From Alsobacter soli (GTDB lineage Bacteria > Pseudomonadota > Alphaproteobacteria > Rhizobiales > Beijerinckiaceae): a stretch of 64,000 bases of DNA. Below the pieces are notes generated by a model. It was not told the origin of the DNA, did not search any database, and was given only the letters and a program-made list of their open reading frames with translations. Below, in pieces: positions 47,718-58,400 of this stretch. The DNA lies in the NCBI RefSeq assembly GCF_003004785.1, contig NZ_PVZS01000019.1:30435-94434 (forward strand), in the 5' to 3' direction. The translations under genes were made by a program, and so were the position numbers. Position 1 is the stretch's first letter. Every line of letters begins with the position of its first letter.

Positions 47718-49088
47718 ATGAAGAAACTGCTCGTGGGCGCCGTTGCGTCCATCGCCATGTTGGCGGGTGGCCAGGCGTTCGCCCAGGAAAAGCTCACCGT
47801 GTGGTGGGTGAAGGGCTTCTACAAGGCCGAGGATGACGCCCTCTTCGAGGCGATCAAGAAGTTCGAAGCCAAGACCGGCGTGAAGGTCGATCTGTCCCAG
47901 TACGCCGTGCAGGACATGATCCCGAAGACCGTTTCCGCTCTCGACGCCGGCAGCCCGCCGGACGTGGCCTACGCCGACGTTTACGACTTCCAGGTCGCCG
48001 CCAAGTGGGCCTATGAGGGCCGGCTCGCGGACATCTCGGACGTGATCAATCCGATCAAGGACCAGTTCGCCCCGAACACGGTCGAGACGACCTACCTGTA
48101 CAACGACAAGGACAAGAAGCAGGCCTACTACGCCTTCCCGCTGAAGCAGCAGACCATGCACATCCAGTACTGGATCGACATGCTGCAGAAGGCCGGCTTC
48201 CAGGAGTCCGACATTCCGAAGGACTGGAAGGGCTACTGGAACTTCTGGTGCGAGAAGGTGCAGCCGGCCTACCGCAAGGCCGCCGGCTCCCGCGCCTACG
48301 GCATCGGCCAGCCCCTCGGCGTGGACTCGTCGGACAGCTTCTATTCGTTCCTGACCTTCATGGACGCCTATAACGTCAAGCTGGTCGACGACAAGGGCAA
48401 GCTCCTGGTCGACGACCCGAACGTGAAGAAGGGCCTGATGGGCGCCCTCGAGGACTACACCGCCCCCTACACGAAGGGCTGCGTGCCTCCGTCCGCCACG
48501 TCCTGGAAGGACCCGGACAACAACGTCGCCTTCCACAACAAGACGATCATCCTGACCCACAACGCCACGATCTCCATCGCGGCCAAGTGGCTGGACGACA
48601 TGAACAACCCGACGCTGACCCAGGCGCAGCGCGACGAGGCCAAGCAGAACTACGAGCACAATATCCGCACCGCCGGCTTCCCCAACAAGCCCGACGGAAC
48701 GCCGATGCAGTACCGCACGGCCGTGAAGGTCGGCGTGGTGTTCGAGCAGGCCAAGCAGAAGAAGCTCGCCAAGGACTTCGTGAGCTTCCTCCTGCAGGAA
48801 GAGAACCTGCAGCCCTACGTCGAGGGCGCGCTGGGTCGCTGGTTCCCGGTCACCAAGAAGGGGCAGGAGAGCCCGTTCTGGCAGGCCGATAGCCACCGCA
48901 AGTCGGTCTACAACCAGTACAAGGCCGGCACCGTGACCTTCGAGTTCACCAAGAACTACAAGTTCACGATCCTCAACAACGAGAACGTCTGGGCCAAGGC
49001 CGCCAACCGCATCCTCAACGAGAAGGTGCCGGTCGACAAGGCGACGGACGAGCTCATCGCGCGCATCAAGGAAGTTGCGGGCTCCTGA
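47718..49088 (+). CDS. Sugar ABC transporter, extracellular solute-binding protein
   Basis: A 456-aa family 1 (MalE-like) binding protein. Signal peptide MKKLLVGAVASIAMLAGGQAFA with cleavage after residue 22; mature start QEKLTVWWVKGFYKAEDDALFEAIKKFEAKTGVKV is typical. The long mature region (LSQYAVQDMIPKTVSALDAGSPPDVAYADVY) binds an uncharacterised sugar or polyol. GGGGGAGG precedes the ATG at 47718; the upstream open frame is excluded as it lacks a signal. First gene of a binding protein-permease-permease operon. Confidence 0.93.
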   Translation: MKKLLVGAVASIAMLAGGQAFAQEKLTVWWVKGFYKAEDDALFEAIKKFEAKTGVKVDLSQYAVQDMIPKTVSALDAGSPPDVAYADVYDFQVAAKWAYEGRLADISDVINPIKDQFAPNTVETTYLYNDKDKKQAYYAFPLKQQTMHIQYWIDMLQKAGFQESDIPKDWKGYWNFWCEKVQPAYRKAAGSRAYGIGQPLGVDSSDSFYSFLTFMDAYNVKLVDDKGKLLVDDPNVKKGLMGALEDYTAPYTKGCVPPSATSWKDPDNNVAFHNKTIILTHNATISIAAKWLDDMNNPTLTQAQRDEAKQNYEHNIRTAGFPNKPDGTPMQYRTAVKVGVVFEQAKQKKLAKDFVSFLLQEENLQPYVEGALGRWFPVTKKGQESPFWQADSHRKSVYNQYKAGTVTFEFTKNYKFTILNNENVWAKAANRILNEKVPVDKATDELIARIKEVAGS

Positions 49089-49164
49089 GCCCCTCCATAA
49101 CCCGGACAATGCGGCGGTCGCCCCCCGGGGCGACCGCCGAATTCACACTTAAGGGCGACCCCCG

Positions 49165-50040
49165 ATGACCACCGCCAGCCTGACCGACTCCGCGAGCCTC
49201 GGCGCGACGAGCCCCAAGAAGGGCCTCTCCGCCTGGCAGACCTGGGGCATCATCCTGGTCACCCCCTATCTGCTCGTCTTCGCCTTCTTCGTCGTCTACC
49301 CGGTGCTCTACGCGTTCTGGCTGGCCCACAAGCCGGAGAGCTACGTCCACCTCTTCAACGACCCGATTTTCGTCCGCTCGATCTGGAACACGCTGGCCTT
49401 CCTGATCATCGGCATCAATCTCAAGATGATCGTGGCCCTCCTGCTGTCCGGGTTCTTCATGAACGAGCGGAAGTGGGTGAAGGCCCTGTCGGTGATCTTC
49501 ATCCTGCCCTGGGCGGTGCCGTCCATCCCGACCATCCTGTCGGTGCGGTTCATGCTCAACCCCGAGTGGGGCGTGATCAACCAGCTGATCTTCCGCTTCA
49601 CCGCGGAGGACGGCCCGAACTGGCTGAACGACCCGCAACTCGCCCTGTTCCTGGCCATCCTGGTCCACATCTGGAAGTCGCTGCCGTTCTGGACGCTGAT
49701 CCTGCTGGCGGGCCGCCTGGCGATCTCCGGCGACCTCTACGAGGCCGCGTCCGTGGACGGCGCCAACAGCTGGCAGAAGTTCCGCTTCGTCACCTGGCCG
49801 TCGATGCAGCAGCTCTACCTGACCTGCACGATCCTCTCGATGATCTGGACGCTCGGCGACTTCAACAGCGTCTACCTGCTCACCGGCGGCGGACCGGCCG
49901 ACCTCACGCACGTTCTCGCGACCCTGGGCATCCGCTACCTGCGGCTCGACCAGGTCGACCTCTCCATGGCCACCATCGTGTGCGCCCTGCCGATCATCCT
50001 GCCGCTCGTCTACGTCATGATGAAGCGTCTCTCGAAGTGA
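49165..50040 (+). CDS. Sugar ABC transporter permease (MalF type)
   Basis: A 291-aa inner-membrane permease with six helices. The N-terminal cytoplasmic tail of about 25 residues is followed by TWGIILVTPYLLVFAFFVVYPVLYAF, and the EAA motif is LYEAASVDGANSWQKFRFVTWPSMQQLY (about 191-218). 76 bp after the binding protein and 14 bp before its partner. No ATPase gene follows. Confidence 0.93.
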   Translation: MTTASLTDSASLGATSPKKGLSAWQTWGIILVTPYLLVFAFFVVYPVLYAFWLAHKPESYVHLFNDPIFVRSIWNTLAFLIIGINLKMIVALLLSGFFMNERKWVKALSVIFILPWAVPSIPTILSVRFMLNPEWGVINQLIFRFTAEDGPNWLNDPQLALFLAILVHIWKSLPFWTLILLAGRLAISGDLYEAASVDGANSWQKFRFVTWPSMQQLYLTCTILSMIWTLGDFNSVYLLTGGGPADLTHVLATLGIRYLRLDQVDLSMATIVCALPIILPLVYVMMKRLSK

Positions 50041-50053
50041 AGGCGTAGGACCC

Positions 50054-50902
50054 GTGAAGACCTTCTTTCGAACCGCCAGCAACGAGGCCAAGCTGCTCCT
50101 GGTCGGCATCCCGGTGCTGATCTGGACCCTGCTGCCGATCTACCACCTCTGCCTGTTCGCGTTCTCGGACAAACAGTCCGCCTTCTCGGGCGCGCTGTTC
50201 CCGGCGCACCCGACCCTGCGCAACTTCGAGGTCGTGTTCGGGCAGAAGCACTACTTCCTGCACCTGTTCTGGCAGCAGCTGTTCAACTCGGTGTTCATAG
50301 CCCTGGCGACGGGCGCGCTGACGCTGCTGGTGGCGACCTCCGCCGCCTTCGCGATCTCGCGCCTCAAGGTGAAGGGCGGCCGCACGGTGCTGAACCTGGC
50401 CCTGTTCACCTACTTCATCCCGGCCGCCTTCCTTGCGGTTCCGATGTACCGCACCATGGGCCTCTACGGCCTGCTCAACAGCCAGTGGGCGCTGATCCTC
50501 GCCATGGTGACCATCGCGTCCCCCTACGCGATCTGGGTGCTGAAGCAGGCGTCGGACAAGCTGCCATACGAGCTCGACGAGGCCGCCGTCATGGACGGCG
50601 CCACGCCCATGCAGCTCTTCCGGCTGGTTTACATCCCGCTGATGCTGCCCTCGCTGGTGGCCGTCGGCACCTACGCGATCCTGCTCGCCTGGAACGAGTA
50701 CCTCTACGCGTTCCTGCTCCTGTCGAAGGACACGCAGATCACCCTGCCGGTCGCGCTCGGCAACTTCCTGGCGGCGGACGACTCGCCCTGGGAGCTGCTA
50801 ATGACCACCGGCCTGATCTACGCCTTGCCGCCGGCGGCCATGTACTATGCGGTGAAGAAATACATGGTCGGCGGGCTCACGGCCGGCGCCGTGAAGAGCT
50901 GA
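50054..50902 (+). CDS. Sugar ABC transporter permease (MalG type)
   Basis: A 282-aa inner-membrane permease, the second half of the heterodimer. Six helices; EAA motif YELDEAAVMDGATPMQLFRLVYIPLMLPSLVA (about 175-206). GTG start at 50054 with AAGGCG before it. The operon ends here at a strong terminator. Confidence 0.92.
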   Translation: MKTFFRTASNEAKLLLVGIPVLIWTLLPIYHLCLFAFSDKQSAFSGALFPAHPTLRNFEVVFGQKHYFLHLFWQQLFNSVFIALATGALTLLVATSAAFAISRLKVKGGRTVLNLALFTYFIPAAFLAVPMYRTMGLYGLLNSQWALILAMVTIASPYAIWVLKQASDKLPYELDEAAVMDGATPMQLFRLVYIPLMLPSLVAVGTYAILLAWNEYLYAFLLLSKDTQITLPVALGNFLAADDSPWELLMTTGLIYALPPAAMYYAVKKYMVGGLTAGAVKS

Positions 50903-50909
50903 TCCACAC

Positions 50910-50945
50910 AGCCCCTGCCGCGCCCGCGACAGGGGCTCTTTTTTT
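50910..50945 (+). terminator. Rho-independent terminator after the sugar ABC permeases
   Basis: Stem AGCCCCTG (50910-50917) / CAGGGGCT (50930-50937) with a 12-base loop, followed by C and seven T. It lies 8 bp after the second permease stop, which shows that no ATPase gene belongs to this transcript. Confidence 0.9.
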
Positions 50946-50992
50946 GGCTGGCCGCCCCGGCGTCACAGGCCGGGCCTGATGGGGGAACGAAT

Positions 50993-51745
50993 ATGAGCCC
51001 ACGCCCGCTCGTCCTGGTCACCGGCGGCAGCCGCGGCATCGGCGCGGCGACCGCCCGCCTTGCCGCAGCCCGCGGCTACGATGTCGCCATCAACTACGCC
51101 GGGAACCGCGCCGCCGCGGAAGCCACGGCCGAGGCCTGCCGCGCCGCCGGGGCCCGGGCCGAACTCTTCCAGGGCGACATGGCGCTGGACGCCGACATCG
51201 CGCGCGTCTTCCGCGAGGTCGACGAGCGCATGGGCCGCATCGACGCCCTCGTGAACAACGCCGGGATCACCGGCCTGGCCAGCCGCCTCGACGAGGCCGA
51301 CCCGGCCGAGATCCGCCGCGTGGTCGACATCAACGTGACGGGCGCGATCCTGGTCGCCCGAGAGGCGGTGCGCCGCATGGCCCCGCGCCATGGCGGGACA
51401 GGCGGCTCGATCGTCAACCTGTCGTCCGCCGCCGTCCGGCTCGGCGCCCCCGACACCTACGTGTGGTACGCGGCCTCCAAGGGGGCCATCGACAGCCTCA
51501 CGATCGGCCTCGCCCGCGAGGTCGGGGTCGATGGGGTTCGCGTGAACGCGGTCGCCCCCGGCCTGATCGAAACCGACATCCACGATTCCGCCGGCCTGTT
51601 CGGCCGCCTCGCCCAGCACGGCCCCAGCGTGCCGCTCAAGCGCTCCGGCTCGGCCGAGGAAGTCGCCAAGGTGATCCTGTTCCTCCTCTCGGAGGAAGCG
51701 TCCTACGTCACCGGCGCGATCTACGACGTCACCGGCGGGCGCTGA
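50993..51745 (+). CDS. Short-chain dehydrogenase/reductase
   Basis: A 250-aa classical SDR: TGGSRGIGAATA cofactor loop (about 10-21), NNAG (about 89-92), catalytic Ser in NLSSAAV, and Tyr/Lys in VWYAASKGAID (YxxxK). Second-strand residues NYAGNRAAAE suggest NADP(H). It lies after the sugar ABC operon but beyond a terminator. Polyol dehydrogenase is one option; 3-oxoacyl reductase-like activity cannot be excluded. Confidence 0.92.
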   Translation: MSPRPLVLVTGGSRGIGAATARLAAARGYDVAINYAGNRAAAEATAEACRAAGARAELFQGDMALDADIARVFREVDERMGRIDALVNNAGITGLASRLDEADPAEIRRVVDINVTGAILVAREAVRRMAPRHGGTGGSIVNLSSAAVRLGAPDTYVWYAASKGAIDSLTIGLAREVGVDGVRVNAVAPGLIETDIHDSAGLFGRLAQHGPSVPLKRSGSAEEVAKVILFLLSEEASYVTGAIYDVTGGR

Positions 51746-51792
51746 GCGCCGATTGCGTCGTCTCCGCTTGCATGCTGGGGCCAGCCACCCAG

Positions 51793-51901
51793 CCGTCATC
51801 CCCGGCCGGAGCCGCGCAGCGGCGGAGGGGAAGGGGATCCAGGGCAGCCGACCCAGTCCCCTGGATCCCCTTCCCGCGCCTGCGGCGCGCTGGGATGACG
51901 G
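51793..51901. repeat. Dispersed palindromic repeat, copy 2 (CCGTCAT-ended family)
   Basis: 109-bp imperfect palindrome with the same arms as 20347-20456: CCGTCATCCCCGGCCGG at the left, GGGATGACGG at the right, and the AGGGGATCCAGGG / CCCTGGATCCCCTT inner pair. It lies between the convergent SDR and permease genes. Confidence 0.85.
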
Positions 51902-51925
51902 CGCCGAGCCAATCAGCAGCGGCCG

Positions 51926-52786
51926 CTACTGCCCCACCTTGCTCAGCACGTCCGCCTTCAGGAAACGCTCGATCACGAGCATGAACAGCACTGAGGGGAC
52001 CAGCAGGATCAGCGCCGTGATGGAGGCGATCTGGTAGTTGCCGCCCATGCTGGCGTTGTAGAGCAGCAGCGGCAGCGTCGTGACCTGCGGCACGCCGACG
52101 AAGAACGTGCCGGTGAATTCGTCGAGCGACTCCAGGAACACGAAGATCGCGCTCGCCACCACGCCCGGCGCCGCCAGGGGCAGGGTGACGGTGAGAAACG
52201 TCCGCAGCGGCCCGGCCCCGATGTTGCGGGCCGCAAGCTCCAGGTCGCGATCCACAGCCGCGAAGGCGGCCGTGGCGATCCACACCGAGTAGACGAGCCC
52301 GTGCGCCGCGTGCACCAGCACCACCCCCGGGACCGTGCCGGCAAGGCCAATCGAATAAAAGATCCGCGCCACGTTGATGTAGATGGCGACGGAGGGAAAC
52401 GCCTGCGGCAGCAGGAATGCGATCATGATCGCGGTGCGGAACGGCAGCCGCAGCCGCGCCAGCGCGTATCCGGCCGGCACGGACACCGCCAAGGCGACCA
52501 GCACCGTCAGCAGCGCGATGCCCACGCTCGTGGCGAGAGACGCCATGGCGTCGCCTGTGGGCCGGAACACCACCTCCCAGTAGCGCGTGCCGTAGGTGAC
52601 CGGCAGCTTGTGCGGCGTGTACCAGCGCTCGGCGACCGACCACAACGCCAGGTTCACCAGGGGTCCGATCAGCCAGAACGCGAAGGCCGCCAGGCCCAGC
52701 ACCTTCAGCACGGTGGCGACGGGCCCGCGCAGCCGCGACAGCGTCGCCGGGGTCTCCCGGGGGAGGGGGATCTCTTGCGCGGTCAC
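51926..52786 (-). CDS. ABC transporter permease, second of pair
   Basis: A 286-aa inner-membrane permease of the PotC/FbpB-like type with about six helices. EAA loop ELAARNIGAGPLRTFLTVTLPLAAPGVVAS (about 179-208). GTG start at 52786 overlaps the upstream permease stop as GTGA, and AAGGAGG lies ten bases before it. Substrate not assigned; ABC organisation resembles iron, polyamine or phosphonate uptake systems. Confidence 0.92.
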   Translation of the reverse strand: MTAQEIPLPRETPATLSRLRGPVATVLKVLGLAAFAFWLIGPLVNLALWSVAERWYTPHKLPVTYGTRYWEVVFRPTGDAMASLATSVGIALLTVLVALAVSVPAGYALARLRLPFRTAIMIAFLLPQAFPSVAIYINVARIFYSIGLAGTVPGVVLVHAAHGLVYSVWIATAAFAAVDRDLELAARNIGAGPLRTFLTVTLPLAAPGVVASAIFVFLESLDEFTGTFFVGVPQVTTLPLLLYNASMGGNYQIASITALILLVPSVLFMLVIERFLKADVLSKVGQ

Positions 52787-53613
52787 GCGGCCGCCTCCTT
52801 CCGGATGGACTGCCGCAGGTAGAACCACGCCGCCAGCCCGGTGATCGCATACGAGATCACTCCCAGCGCGTTGGCGACCGGGTAGTCCCCGTAGGCGTTG
52901 ATGCGGAAGGCCATGTCGACGGTGAGCATGGTGGGCTGCGAGCCCGCCACCATCATGGGTACGGACAGCACCGACATGGTGGTCACGAAGGAGAGCACCA
53001 GAGCGACCAGCAGCGTCGGCATGACCTGCGGCAGCACGATCTCGACCAGCACGCGCAGCCGCCCGGCGCCCAGGTTGCGCCCCGCCTCGATGGTGGCCCG
53101 GTCCAGCGACGCCATGGCCCCGGCCAGCAGCAGCGTCACGAAGGGGGCCTGCTTCCACACGAAAGTGATCACGATGCCCCGCCAGTCGAGCAGGCTCGCC
53201 GTCTGCAGCGGGTCGAGGAGGCCCATGGCCACGAAGCTGTTGTTCATCAGCCCGTTCTTCGCCAGAAAGGTGCGCATGCACTGGCCGGCTACGATGAACG
53301 GGATGAACAGCGGCCAGCGGTAGAGGGCCCTCAGCGCGCCCACCAGCCAGGGAGTCTCTCCCAGCGTCAGCACGCCCGCGATCGCGACCGCCGCGACAGC
53401 AGTCAGCGCTCCCGCCAGCAGCACGATGAACAGCGTGTAAAGGATGTCGACCGAGTAAAGGTCGAACGCCTTGCCGAAGTTCGCCAGGCTGAGCACGCCC
53501 TCATGCGTGAAGGCCGTCACCAGCGAGAACCCGAGCGGATACAGGAACAGCGCCGCGACCAGCGCCAGCGCCGGGGCGACGAGCCCGAGGGCGAGGAAGC
53601 GGGAGTCCGTCAT
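52783..53613 (-). CDS. ABC transporter permease, first of pair
   Basis: A 276-aa membrane permease starting TDSRFLALGLVAPALALVAALFLYPLGFS, with EAA loop EAGRNLGAGRLRVLVEIVLPQVMPTLL. The start ATG at 53613 is chosen because the first codons are duplicated upstream and the stop of a mini-ORF overlaps it (ATGA). The 35 codon-start bases are the near-copy of those at 53746-53780 and 53913-53947. The duplication may alter translation of this gene, so an effect on expression is likely. Confidence 0.9.
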   Translation of the reverse strand: MTDSRFLALGLVAPALALVAALFLYPLGFSLVTAFTHEGVLSLANFGKAFDLYSVDILYTLFIVLLAGALTAVAAVAIAGVLTLGETPWLVGALRALYRWPLFIPFIVAGQCMRTFLAKNGLMNNSFVAMGLLDPLQTASLLDWRGIVITFVWKQAPFVTLLLAGAMASLDRATIEAGRNLGAGRLRVLVEIVLPQVMPTLLVALVLSFVTTMSVLSVPMMVAGSQPTMLTVDMAFRINAYGDYPVANALGVISYAITGLAAWFYLRQSIRKEAAA

Positions 53614-53780
53614 GCCGCCGCTCGATGGCAAGATGCGCCAAGTCCGTCATGGCCGGGCTTGTCCCGGCCATCCACGCCTATGCCCCGCGCGTGGACCCCC
53701 GGGTCGAGCCCGGGGATGACGGCGGGCTGAGATACGAGGCCAGCCACGAGCCCGAGGGCGAGGAAGCGGGAGTCGGTCAT
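53610..53780 (-). CDS. Mini-ORF 1 from the duplicated permease start
   Basis: 56 codons starting with the same TDSRFLALGLVA as the permease, then a read-through of the palindromic element (VIPGLDPGVHARGI...), ending GASCHRAAA. Its TGA overlaps the permease ATG as ATGA. It is created by the duplication and is unlikely to have a function of its own, but it would be translated if the ribosome site is used. Confidence 0.4.
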   Translation of the reverse strand: MTDSRFLALGLVAGLVSQPAVIPGLDPGVHARGIGVDGRDKPGHDGLGASCHRAAA

Positions 53781-53947
53781 GCCGCCGCTCGATGGCAAGA
53801 TGCGCCAAGTCCGTCATGGCCGGGCTTGTCCCGGCCATCCACGCCTACGCCCCGCGCGTGGATCCCCGGGTCGAGCCCGGGGATGACGGCGGGCTGAGAT
53901 ACGAGGCCAGCCACGAGCCCTTGGGCGAGGAAGCGGGATTCGGTCAT
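53777..53947 (-). CDS. Mini-ORF 2 from the duplicated permease start
   Basis: 56 codons, starting TESRFLAQGLVA, then the palindromic element read in the same frame as mini-ORF 1, ending GASCHRAAA. Its TGA overlaps the ATG of mini-ORF 1. The flank of its ATG (GGCCACC) suggests that it is the original start context, from which the permease was displaced. Confidence 0.4.
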   Translation of the reverse strand: MTESRFLAQGLVAGLVSQPAVIPGLDPGIHARGVGVDGRDKPGHDGLGASCHRAAA

Positions 53948-53978
53948 GGTGGCCATGGAAGCTCCTGCCGCGCCACTC

Positions 53979-54068
53979 CGCCATTGCGAGCGAAGCGAAG
54001 GAATCCAGAGCCGGCATAGGCCCAGCCGTTCTGGATTGCTTCGTCGCTTCGCTCCTCGCAATGACGGC
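53979..54068. repeat. Dispersed palindromic repeat type B, complete copy
   Basis: 90-bp palindrome: left CCATTGCGAGCGAAGCG, inner AATCCAGA / TCTGGATT, right CGCTTCGCTCCTCGCAATG, end ACGG. Half copies lie at 44497-44534 and 58332-58368. Confidence 0.85.
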
Positions 54069-54096
54069 GGAGGGTCATCCGAAATCCCGCGCTGTC

Positions 54097-55230
54097 TCAG
54101 TTCGCCACCTTCTTCTCGTAGCTCTCCAGGATGTCGTTGAAGTAGGGCGCGATCGGGAAGGGCTTGCCCTTGCTGGACAGGTCCGCCGGCGTGATGTCGG
54201 TGAAGAGCTTGTTCCAGTCGGCCTTGTCGAGCTTGCCTTCGAGGTTCTGGGCGTCGATACCCGGGTACCAGTTGAACTTCTTCACGATGCCCTGGGCCTG
54301 CACCTCGGGGCTGGTGGCGAGCGCGATGAAGTCCTCGGCGAGCTTCTTCTGGGCGGCCTTGGCCGGCACCGCGTAGTACATCGGCTGCCCGGGCATGCCG
54401 GGCGCCACGAGCTTCAGCTTCATGTTGGGCGGCAGCTTCCCGTCCGCCTGCCAGGTGTAGAACATGTCGACCCAGACCGGCCCCATGGCGATCTCGCCGC
54501 GGTTCAGCATGTCGAGCGTGCCGGCGTTGCCGGGGGTGATGACGACGTTCTTGTTGAACTCCTTCAGGTCGGCCAGGGCCTTGTCCCAGCCCGCCTTGGC
54601 GGAGGCGTCGTAGGGGCCCTTCAGCAGCTTGTCGCCGTCCTGCCCGAAGGCGTAGATCCAGCCGGCCACGAAGGCCACGCCCGACATGCCTCCCTTGATG
54701 CCGTTGTAGCCGAACTGCTTCGGATGCGCCTTGGCCCAGGCCGCCAGCTCCGGGTAGCTGTTCGGCACGTCCTTCACCATGTCGGCGTTGTACGCGATGG
54801 CCGTCTGCGAGTGGAACATCGGCATCACGTAGCCGGACACGTCAGCGCCCAGCGAGTTCTCTGCCGTGTCGCGGGTCACGAGCTTGCCGGTCGGGATGTC
54901 GCCCCGGTACTTGGCGAGCAGGGCGTCCTTGGCCATGTCGCCCGCCATCTTCTGGTGGATCACCACCACGTCGAAGTCCCAGGCGGGCGCGTTCGCCGCC
55001 TTCTGGGCGCTGAGCTTCTCGAAGATCTTCTGCGAGCCGGAGTCGCCCGGCCCGGTCCCGACAGCCACCACCTTCACGCCGGGATGGCTCTTCTCGAACA
55101 GCGGTCCGAGATAGTCCTTGATGTAGTCGACCATGTTCTGGTCGCCGGCGGTGGCGACGTTCAGCGTCTGGGCCGAAGCCGGCGCGGCCAGCGCGGCCGA
55201 AACGGCGAGGGCGAGGAGTGCGGAGCGCAT
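54097..55230 (-). CDS. ABC transporter substrate-binding protein
   Basis: A 377-aa family 1 solute-binding protein. Signal peptide MRSALLALAVSAALAAPASA, cut after about residue 20; mature start QTLNVATAGDQNMVDYIKDYLGPLFEKSHPG. Has the spermidine/iron-binding-protein-type fold pattern (VKVVAVGTGPGDSGSQKIFEKLSAQ), but ligand residues cannot be named. GGAGG precedes the ATG at 55230. Next to the ATPase (23 bp) and ahead of the two permeases. Confidence 0.92.
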   Translation of the reverse strand: MRSALLALAVSAALAAPASAQTLNVATAGDQNMVDYIKDYLGPLFEKSHPGVKVVAVGTGPGDSGSQKIFEKLSAQKAANAPAWDFDVVVIHQKMAGDMAKDALLAKYRGDIPTGKLVTRDTAENSLGADVSGYVMPMFHSQTAIAYNADMVKDVPNSYPELAAWAKAHPKQFGYNGIKGGMSGVAFVAGWIYAFGQDGDKLLKGPYDASAKAGWDKALADLKEFNKNVVITPGNAGTLDMLNRGEIAMGPVWVDMFYTWQADGKLPPNMKLKLVAPGMPGQPMYYAVPAKAAQKKLAEDFIALATSPEVQAQGIVKKFNWYPGIDAQNLEGKLDKADWNKLFTDITPADLSSKGKPFPIAPYFNDILESYEKKVAN

Positions 55231-55253
55231 CGAAGGTCCTCCAGCGAGCCGGC

Positions 55254-56345
55254 TCACGACGGTGAGGCCGGGAAGAAATGCAGGTTGGCGAGGGGAAGGC
55301 GTACGCCGACCGGCGTGCCGAGCTCGTGGTAGCCGGCGTCCTTGACGGTCAGGTGACGCCCGCCGGCGTCCACGCCGTAGCGATAATGACCGCCCGGATA
55401 GGCCCGCGTGGCGACGACGCCGGGCAGGACGATCGCCTCGCCGGGGGCCGCATCGGGAGCGGTGAGCGTGGCGGCCTCCTCCCGGAAATAGGCGACCACG
55501 GGCCCTGGCGACGGGGCCGCCTCAGCCTCGCCGGCCCAGGCGGCCGGCTCGGGCATTCCGGGGGCTTGCAGGCGCAGCGCCCCATCCGGGCCCGGGACGG
55601 CGTCGAGGTCGATGCGGTTCTCGGCGCCCAGGAAGGTCGCCACGAAAGGCGAGGCCGGGTGGTGGTAGATCTCCTCCGGCGGCCCGACCTGCGCGATGCG
55701 GCCCCCGTCCATGATGACGACGCGGTCGGCCATGGTCATGGCCTCCTCGCGGTCGTGGGTCACGTGGATGGCCGCGAAGCCCAATCGCTTTTGCAGCGCC
55801 TTGATCTCGTAGCGCAGCTGCAGGCGCACCTTGGCGTCCAGGTTGGACAAGGGCTCGTCGAGCAGCAGCAGGGCGGGGTCGACCGCCAGAGCCCGGCCCA
55901 GCGCCACGCGCTGGCGCTGGCCGCCCGAGAGGTCCGTGACCTTGCGGTCCTCCAGTCCCGTCAGGTTGAGCATGGCGAGCAGCGCGCCCACGCGGCGCCG
56001 GATCTCGTCCTTGGCGATCCCGCGCAGCTTCAGCCCGTAGCCCATGTTGCCGAGCACGGTCATGTGCGGCCACAGCGCGTAGGACTGGAACACCATGGCG
56101 ACGCCGCGCTTTTCCGGCGGCAGCCCGGCCACGTCCTGCCCGAAGAGGCGGATCGCCCCGGAGGTCGATTTCTGGAAGCCCGCGATGGTGCGCAGGAGCG
56201 TCGTCTTCCCGCAGCCCGAAGAGCCCAGGATGGCGATGAACTCGCCCGGCGCGACCGACAGGTCGATCCCGTGCAGGACCGTGGTCGCGCCGTAGCCCGC
56301 GGTGAGACGATCGACTTCGATCGCCGCGCGGCCGTGTCCTCCCAT
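55254..56345 (-). CDS. ABC transporter ATP-binding protein (PotA/FbpC type)
   Basis: A 363-aa ATPase: Walker A GSSGCGKTTLLRT (about 41-53), Q-loop MVFQSYALWPHMT, signature LSGGQRQRVALGRALA, Walker B LLLLDEPLSNLDA, H-loop HVTHDREEA, and a C-terminal TOBE-like region from about residue 245. It powers the importer whose other genes follow downstream. AAGGAGAG precedes the ATG. First gene of the operon. Confidence 0.96.
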   Translation of the reverse strand: MGGHGRAAIEVDRLTAGYGATTVLHGIDLSVAPGEFIAILGSSGCGKTTLLRTIAGFQKSTSGAIRLFGQDVAGLPPEKRGVAMVFQSYALWPHMTVLGNMGYGLKLRGIAKDEIRRRVGALLAMLNLTGLEDRKVTDLSGGQRQRVALGRALAVDPALLLLDEPLSNLDAKVRLQLRYEIKALQKRLGFAAIHVTHDREEAMTMADRVVIMDGGRIAQVGPPEEIYHHPASPFVATFLGAENRIDLDAVPGPDGALRLQAPGMPEPAAWAGEAEAAPSPGPVVAYFREEAATLTAPDAAPGEAIVLPGVVATRAYPGGHYRYGVDAGGRHLTVKDAGYHELGTPVGVRLPLANLHFFPASPS

Positions 56346-56504
56346 GACGCTCTCCTTCGGCCGACGCCGGAGACGCTTATTGGTTGTGCATGACAGTGAA
56401 GCGACAAAAACGAGCTTTGGCTAGAGGGGGAATTGACCGCGTCGGTTCGCGCCGTGACCGCCCGCTCGCTTGCGCCCCGGCGGGGGATCTGCTTTGTCCG
56501 CCCC

Positions 56505-58325
<1,821 letters not shown>

Positions 58326-58331
58326 CCTCCT

Positions 58332-58368
58332 CCGTCCTTGCGGGGAGCGCAGCGACGAAGCACACCAG
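58332..58368. repeat. Single degenerate arm of dispersed repeat type B
   Basis: CCGTCCTTGCGGGGAGC... GACGAAGCACACCAG resembles the right arm of the 53979-54068 element, with about six differences. It follows the uup stop. Confidence 0.55.
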
Positions 58369-58400
58369 GGGCTCGCCTCGCGGCCCTCGCGACCACGTGC

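Larger units (their letters stand above)
53579..53947. repeat. 167-bp tandem duplication carrying the permease start and a palindromic element
   Basis: Units start at 53579, 53746 and 53913 (period 167; third truncated after 35 bp). Each full unit holds the first 12 permease codons, ATG and flank, then a CCGTCAT...ATGACGG palindromic element (53644-53722 and 53811-53889). Copies 1 and 2 differ at only a few bases (for example 53670 region T/C, G/C near ATG), so the event is recent. Confidence 0.9.

Noticed and set aside
53579..54068. Insertion sequence or CRISPR array in the permease leader region
   Set aside because: No transposase, no terminal inverted repeats of IS type, and the 167-bp units contain no conserved short repeat with variable spacers.
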